The position numbers and the translations under genes are program-made. Below, one piece after another: positions 6,216-10,009 of a DNA stretch of 10,009 nt; the stretch's first letter is position 1, and every line of letters starts with the position of its first letter. The notes under the pieces were generated by a model. That model was not told the DNA's origin and made no database searches. It worked only from the letters and a program-made list of their open reading frames with translations. This DNA comes from Clostridia bacterium (GTDB taxonomy: Bacteria > Bacillota > Clostridia > CAKSNL01 > HGM11501). The DNA is taken from assembly GCA_017390225.1 (NCBI GenBank), contig JAFPCL010000026.1, positions 1 through 10,009 of the forward strand, in the 5' to 3' direction.

Positions 6216-6794
6216 ATGAAATTTTTTATGATTTTTTTTCTGCTGTGTGCCTTCTCGGGGTGCACAGCATCTTCCCCGAAAATCAAAGCACCGTCCCCTA
6301 TGCCGAAAACGGAGCAGAAGCAAAAGGCTGTGCCAGCGGCAGAACCCAAAGTTCTCGGGCAATGGACAACGGAAATAATTAACAAAGATGAAGCCAGAGT
6401 TCATAATATTTCCATAGCAATTTCAACCCTGCAAGGGGTATGTCTTGCGCCCCAAGAGGAATTTTCTTTCAATCAATTGTTGGGAGAGCGAACCGAAGAG
6501 AAAGGCTACCAAAAAGCGGATATAATTGTGGGGGATAAAACGGAAAAAGCCTTCGGCGGCGGCATTTGCCAGGTGTCCGGCACGCTTTATATGGCAGTCA
6601 AGCAGGCAGGGCTTTCCGTCACAGAGCGGCATGCCCATTCTCGTGCCGTTGCCTATGCTGCAGAAGGGGAGGATGCCTGCGTAAATTATGGAAGTATGGA
6701 TTTTCGATTTGTAAATACAACGCAGAACGCCATCGAGATTTTAGCGGCAACCGACGGCGCATCCGTCACGGTACAAATCGTTGAATCAAAATAG
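6216..6794 (+). CDS. VanW family lipoprotein
   Basis: This 192-residue protein begins MKFFMIFFLLCAFSGC, a lipoprotein signal peptide with the lipid-acceptor Cys at 16 (FSGC, a slightly atypical lipobox). A Pro/Lys/Gln-rich linker follows (residues ~19-45). The VanW domain fills ~60-180: EFSFNQLLGERTEEKGYQKA, FGGGICQVSGTLYMAVKQAG with GGGICQ at 114-119, ERHAHS at 137-142, and a DFRFVNTTQNAIEI end. These motifs define the family, named for a gene beside vancomycin-resistance clusters. Its enzymatic role is unknown but envelope-linked. Most related proteins are larger with extra N-terminal domains, so this is a compact version. It is last in the run that starts at 4355, 41 bases after the Gx gene. 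No van resistance genes are present, and none should be inferred. Confidence 0.92.
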   Translation: MKFFMIFFLLCAFSGCTASSPKIKAPSPMPKTEQKQKAVPAAEPKVLGQWTTEIINKDEARVHNISIAISTLQGVCLAPQEEFSFNQLLGERTEEKGYQKADIIVGDKTEKAFGGGICQVSGTLYMAVKQAGLSVTERHAHSRAVAYAAEGEDACVNYGSMDFRFVNTTQNAIEILAATDGASVTVQIVESK

Positions 6795-6831
6795 TGTAAA
6801 AAACATTTTATTTTTGTGAAAAATTCATCTA

Positions 6832-6860
6832 TTGACATGGAAATGCTTTTGTTTTATAAT
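6832..6860 (+). promoter_or_regulatory. Perfect consensus sigma-A promoter of the large surface protein
   Basis: TTGACA (6832-6837), 17-base spacer, TATAAT (6855-6860): both hexamers match the consensus exactly. The expected start is near 6867, about 40 bases before the GTG at 6907. No terminator hairpin is visible between the VanW stop (6794) and this promoter. Confidence 0.9.
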
Positions 6861-6906
6861 ATAATTAGATAATTGTATTATTTAATAAAGAAGGGTATGA
6901 TAAAGA

Positions 6907-7224
6907 GTGAAACGGCTTTTTCAATGGGTTGGATTTATATATTTGTTATCTGTTTTAACAAATTGCATTTCTTTTGCCGCCGCATATACCCCGGGAGCAG
7001 TGAATAGCACCTATACACTCAATTTTTCGAAAGATCAATATGGTATCAATACAGTCATGACAGATAAGCCGGGTGGTGGCTGGAAAACAGATGCAGGATA
7101 CGGCACATGGCATTTCTATAGCGGCTACGATGTGGGGGGCTATATATATCACGACGATAATTATGGAGACAAAAAAACGACCATCCGTGGCTCTATTCCG
7201 TATGGGGACCGACCCAGCCGCTAA
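6907..7224 (+). CDS. N-terminal part of a large secreted protein, frame ends early
   Basis: This 105-codon frame starts with GTG (6907-6909). AAGGG lies 11 bases upstream, and the only nearby ATG (6897) is in a frame that closes after about 40 codons. Residues 1-26 are a signal peptide (KRLFQWVGFIYLLSVLTNCI then SFAA, A-rich cleavage region). The following residues (TYTLNFSKDQYGIN, GGGWKTDAGYGTWHFYSGYD, GGYIYHDDNYGDKK) look like the first strands of a concanavalin-like beta sandwich. At K89-K90 the codons AAA AAA A cross a seven-A run (7171-7177). Beyond it this frame lasts only 15 more codons. The frame one base back is open for the rest of the window, so this is best read as the first exported segment of the 7161-10009 protein. 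Confidence 0.75.
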   Translation: MKRLFQWVGFIYLLSVLTNCISFAAAYTPGAVNSTYTLNFSKDQYGINTVMTDKPGGGWKTDAGYGTWHFYSGYDVGGYIYHDDNYGDKKTTIRGSIPYGDRPSR

Positions 7225-10009
7225 ATCTGGAATTCGCGGCACTCCTGTCAGAAGCTGAGAACAAAGATAGTGTGGGACCGCAGTTCGGCCTTCGTTTTGC
7301 CCTGCGCCTCAAGCACGATGTGGCGGGCTACGGCACGAACCAGGATGGTATTTGGTTTGGTATGAGCCGCTCGCAAATATATCTCACCAATAGTGGAGAT
7401 GGTGCCGGTCACTACGGAACAGGCTATCAGCTGTTTAATCTTGCCAACTACGACTTGTTCCGTGCCGCAGGCGATGGTGCACATACCGGTTTCACCCGAT
7501 TTCGCGTGGAAGATAAAGGCGGCTCCGGCGATATTATTTTTAGTGTAAAATTAGGCGATGGTTGGTGGCAGAAAACGCATCGATTGTATAACATTTCTTC
7601 TACCGGCTATACCGTATATAATTATGCAACGAAGAATACTGCCAGCTACACAGTCAAAAACGGCTTGGGTTCGGACAGGGGGTATTTTGAAATCTGGCAC
7701 CATTCCGGCACGCAAAAGCAAACCCGTGTTGCTGATGTTTCCGTCAATGAAGCGTACCCTGCTTTGTCAAACTATGTGGAAAAGCCGATCCCTTCGCTTT
7801 CAAGCTTTTCTTTAAAATCCGCAACCCACACCGTATCTGCCAACGTGTCGATCGGAACGGAAGAGGAAGTATACGGACAGGTGGGAGATGCCAATGCCAA
7901 GTATACGGCACGTCCCTTAACGATCTCCTTAAAGCCCGGTCGCACGCGTGAAGCCTATATGGCAGAATTCACGGCAACGGACAACAAGGGCCACACGGGG
8001 CAAACGGTGGCACAAACCATTTTGCCCGAAAGATCGAGTACACTTGGTCGTTTCGCCGGTAAGGCACAGCATGCGGCAAAGCAAATGCTCACCTCCGGCA
8101 CATCGATGATTCGCACCGAGAAAAACTTCCTGATTGGTGTTTCCGAAGGTACGCATCAGGTCACTACGGGGCATCATAATAACGGCGTCAATGAAGATGC
8201 TTCTACCCGTTATTATGTCACCGTCAACACACAAGAGGCAGAAACCATCGGCGCAATCACGGCGAAAGCTTTGGAAACATTGAATGTAGATGCAAATGGT
8301 AATCTTTCCGCCATCACTCTTTATGCCAAAGGATCGGCAAGCGATTGGTCGGCCAAGGTTTTGGAACAAGGCGATTTAGCTATTCATGCAAGCTACAAAA
8401 ATGCAGACAGCGAAGTCGTCACGGGGAGCATATCCTCCGCAAATACCAATGCCGTTTCTTTATCCGGAACCACGGCAACCGTGCAATCCATCGGTACAAA
8501 AAATGCCGAAAAAGCGGGTTCCGCTGTTTTGAGTGCAACTTACACAGCATCGTATAACAACAGTGTGACGATTACCAAAACCGATACACTTACGGTTGTA
8601 ATCACAGCAAAAGAGTTTACGTCCATCGTTCCTGTGGCGTCTTCCGGCACCACCAATCTGGCAGAAAAAGCATTGCCTGATGCCAAGGCAATTTGCGCAA
8701 GCACGGCAAAGCTTGGCAGCTTCTCTGCGGCATCTGCCGCCAACGGCACCGTTACGGCGGCAGGTATATACACCCCCACCCAAACGGCAACGGGTATATA
8801 TACAACGGCTACAACGGCATACGGCTATAATGCGGCAGGCTACACGGTAGCTTTCGGCACGGTAGAAGCGCAGTATATGACGGCAAATGCGGAAAATGAA
8901 AGCTTTACTTATGACGGCACGGCAAAGTCAATTACCGTGCGTGTTCCCGCCGGCGTGACCATGACCTATGGTACCACGGCAGGAAGCTATTCTGCCCAAA
9001 AACCCACCATCACCGATGTGGGAAGCCTTGTGGTCTATTGGAAAATGGAAAAAGCAGGCTATAGTGCCGTAACCGGCTATGCAACCGTGAAGGTAACACC
9101 GAAGGAACTGACGCCCAAAGCGACGGCAGACAACAAGTATTACAATGCAAGTGCCGCTGTAGAAAACGGAACGGTTTATCTCGACACACCGATTGCAGGT
9201 GATAATGTCGGTGTAACTTATACGAGCTTTGTTTTTGAAAATGCCACAGTCGGTGCAAATAAAAACGTCTATGCCACGGGAATTGCACTCACAGGCGATG
9301 ATAAGAATAATTATGTTTTGAAGCAGGATTTTGCACAAACGCAAGCAAGTATTTATGTGTACGACTTTAAAGAGGTGCATCATATTTCGCCCTATTTCAA
9401 TATGGCAAAGGGCGAAGATATGAAATCTGCCATACAGGCGGCTATGCCGTTTGTGCTTGCAAACAACAGTGTTTTTGACTACACAAGAGCAAGCTATGGT
9501 GAAGTGGCAGAAAGTGCCGTGCCGACACTGAATGCTTCTGTGGGCGACTATGTTCGCACAAATGACTGGACATACGCCCTGGGAATCGTGACCGACACAA
9601 TGACTGTAGAAATATACGAAAATAACATTCTTGTGATTTTCGGCGTTATTCACGTTACCACAGGGAAAAACACGGTGTACGGCGACAACTATGTAGATGT
9701 AAATGATAGTGTTACAAAAGCCGCCGTGTTGACCCGTGAGGGTGAATGGAAACAAGGGGAAAGCTACAGTGCATCCATCACCACCAACACACCCAAATTT
9801 GTCACCTTCAAGGCATACCTTCGTGCCGGTGAATCTTTGGAGGTCGGCACGGAAATCGGCATGTATTACGGCAGAGTCGATGTGAGCGTGAGTCGTGGAA
9901 TGAGCGAACAAGCAAAAGATTATATCAATGCTTTCTTCCCGGTGAAGTACGATAATGAAAAATATATAATTTCCAATATGCATTCCACTACGCTACAGAA
10001 TGAGATCAA
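7161..10009 (+). CDS. Large surface/extracellular multidomain protein with MBG and YDG modules (partial, continues the 6907 frame after a -1 shift)
   Basis: This frame has no stop from 7161 to the right edge, about 949 codons. Numbering from the GTG at 6907 with a -1 step at 7176, the protein is at least 1,035 residues. Residues ~30-296 are Gly/Trp/Tyr-rich beta strands (HPWLYSVWGPTQPLNLEFAA, QDGIWFGMSRSQIYL, GYFEIWHHSG) and resemble a concanavalin-like lectin/glucanase fold. Residues ~300-660 are Thr/Ala-rich Ig-like modules (YNNSVTITKTDTLTVVI). Residues ~664-740 match the MBG type (ESFTYDGTAKSITVRVPAGV, YDG at 669-671), and 742-817 match the YDG type (NKYYNASAAV, GTVYLDTPIAGDNVGVTYTS, TGIALTGDDKNNYVL). 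Residues 819 onward are unrecognised. Such proteins are typically adhesins or wall-attached surface proteins. The anchor, if any, lies beyond the window. Without a frameshift, translation would need a weak internal start. Confidence 0.75.
7165..7205 (+). other. A7 slip site and candidate stimulatory hairpin at the frame break
   Basis: In the 6907 frame the codons read GAC AAA AAA ACG (7168-7179), giving a run of seven A's (7171-7177). A -1 slip on AAA AAA leads straight into the long downstream frame (AAC GAC CAT CCG). A Shine-Dalgarno-like GGAG (7165-7168) lies just upstream, and an imperfect 7-bp stem (7181-7187 with 7199-7205, one mismatch) lies four bases downstream. Adding one A in DNA or RNA would restore the same frame. 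Confidence 0.5.

Noticed and set aside
5547..6404. A 285-codon minus-strand frame
   Set aside because: It is antisense to NusG_II, Gx and VanW, three recognisable genes; the translation has no coherent domain.
6216..6794. Possible vancomycin-resistance gene because of the VanW name
   Set aside because: VanW-domain proteins are widespread in Bacillota; no vanA/B/H/X/Y/R/S-type gene is present here, so resistance cannot be inferred.
8763..8825. A repeated GGTATATACA / GGTATATATACA stretch, possible tandem repeat
   Set aside because: Only two imperfect units coding for GIYT in a Thr-rich module; it is explained by protein composition and is not a repeat array or CRISPR.
8928..9983. A 351-codon open frame on the minus strand, rich in His, Cys and Ile
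   Set aside because: It lies entirely opposite the long + strand surface-protein frame, has no ribosome site or promoter, and its odd composition is what the complement of Thr/Ala/Val codons gives.

Overview
The window looks like a chromosomal segment of a mid-GC Gram-positive anaerobe in the Bacillota, most likely class Clostridia. Reasons: strong Shine-Dalgarno sites (AAGGAGG-type), sigma-A-type promoters (TTGACA/TATAAT), intrinsic terminators, a VanW-type lipoprotein, and an adjacent NusG-domain-II / Gx-transporter pair that is typical of that group. Genus cannot be told from the sequence. No rRNA, tRNA, CRISPR array, transposase or integrase is visible. There is no gene-free stretch longer than 300 bases.

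Layout. The left edge holds the last ~41 codons of a + strand gene, then a strong hairpin terminator (137-176) shared with a convergent MATE efflux pump (minus strand, 192-1544). Upstream of the pump, also on the minus strand and each with its own signals, are a stand-alone two-CBS-domain protein (1735-2160) and a translationally coupled mutY-queG pair (A/G-mismatch adenine glycosylase and a short epoxyqueuosine reductase, 2353-4181). The order of transcription on the minus strand is mutY, queG, CBS, MATE. The MATE gene is insulated by a terminator and has its own promoter.

From a divergent promoter region at 4182-4354 the + strand carries a four-gene run: a secreted Cys/His protein of unknown family with an Ig-like tail (4355-5236), a membrane-anchored NusG-domain-II protein (5314-5664), a Gx-family membrane transporter-like protein (5677-6174) and a VanW-domain lipoprotein (6216-6794). 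All four products are exported or membrane-bound, so the run is an envelope-related operon, though its precise job is not known.

The right third (6907 to the edge) is one very large secreted, probably surface-displayed multidomain protein. It has a signal peptide, a region that resembles a concanavalin-like lectin fold, Ig-like beta modules, an MBG/YDG-type repeat pair and an unrecognised terminal region. A perfect consensus promoter (TTGACA-17-TATAAT) drives it, but its reading frame is broken about 90 codons in, at a run of seven A's. The downstream frame is then open for more than 2.8 kb to the edge of the window. Programmed or transcriptional slippage, phase variation, a recent mutation or a sequencing error could each explain this.

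The observations most worth a second look are the A7 frame break in the surface protein, a leader before the CBS gene that can fold into two mutually exclusive hairpins (one hiding the ribosome binding site), and the unassigned secreted Cys/His protein that heads the envelope operon.
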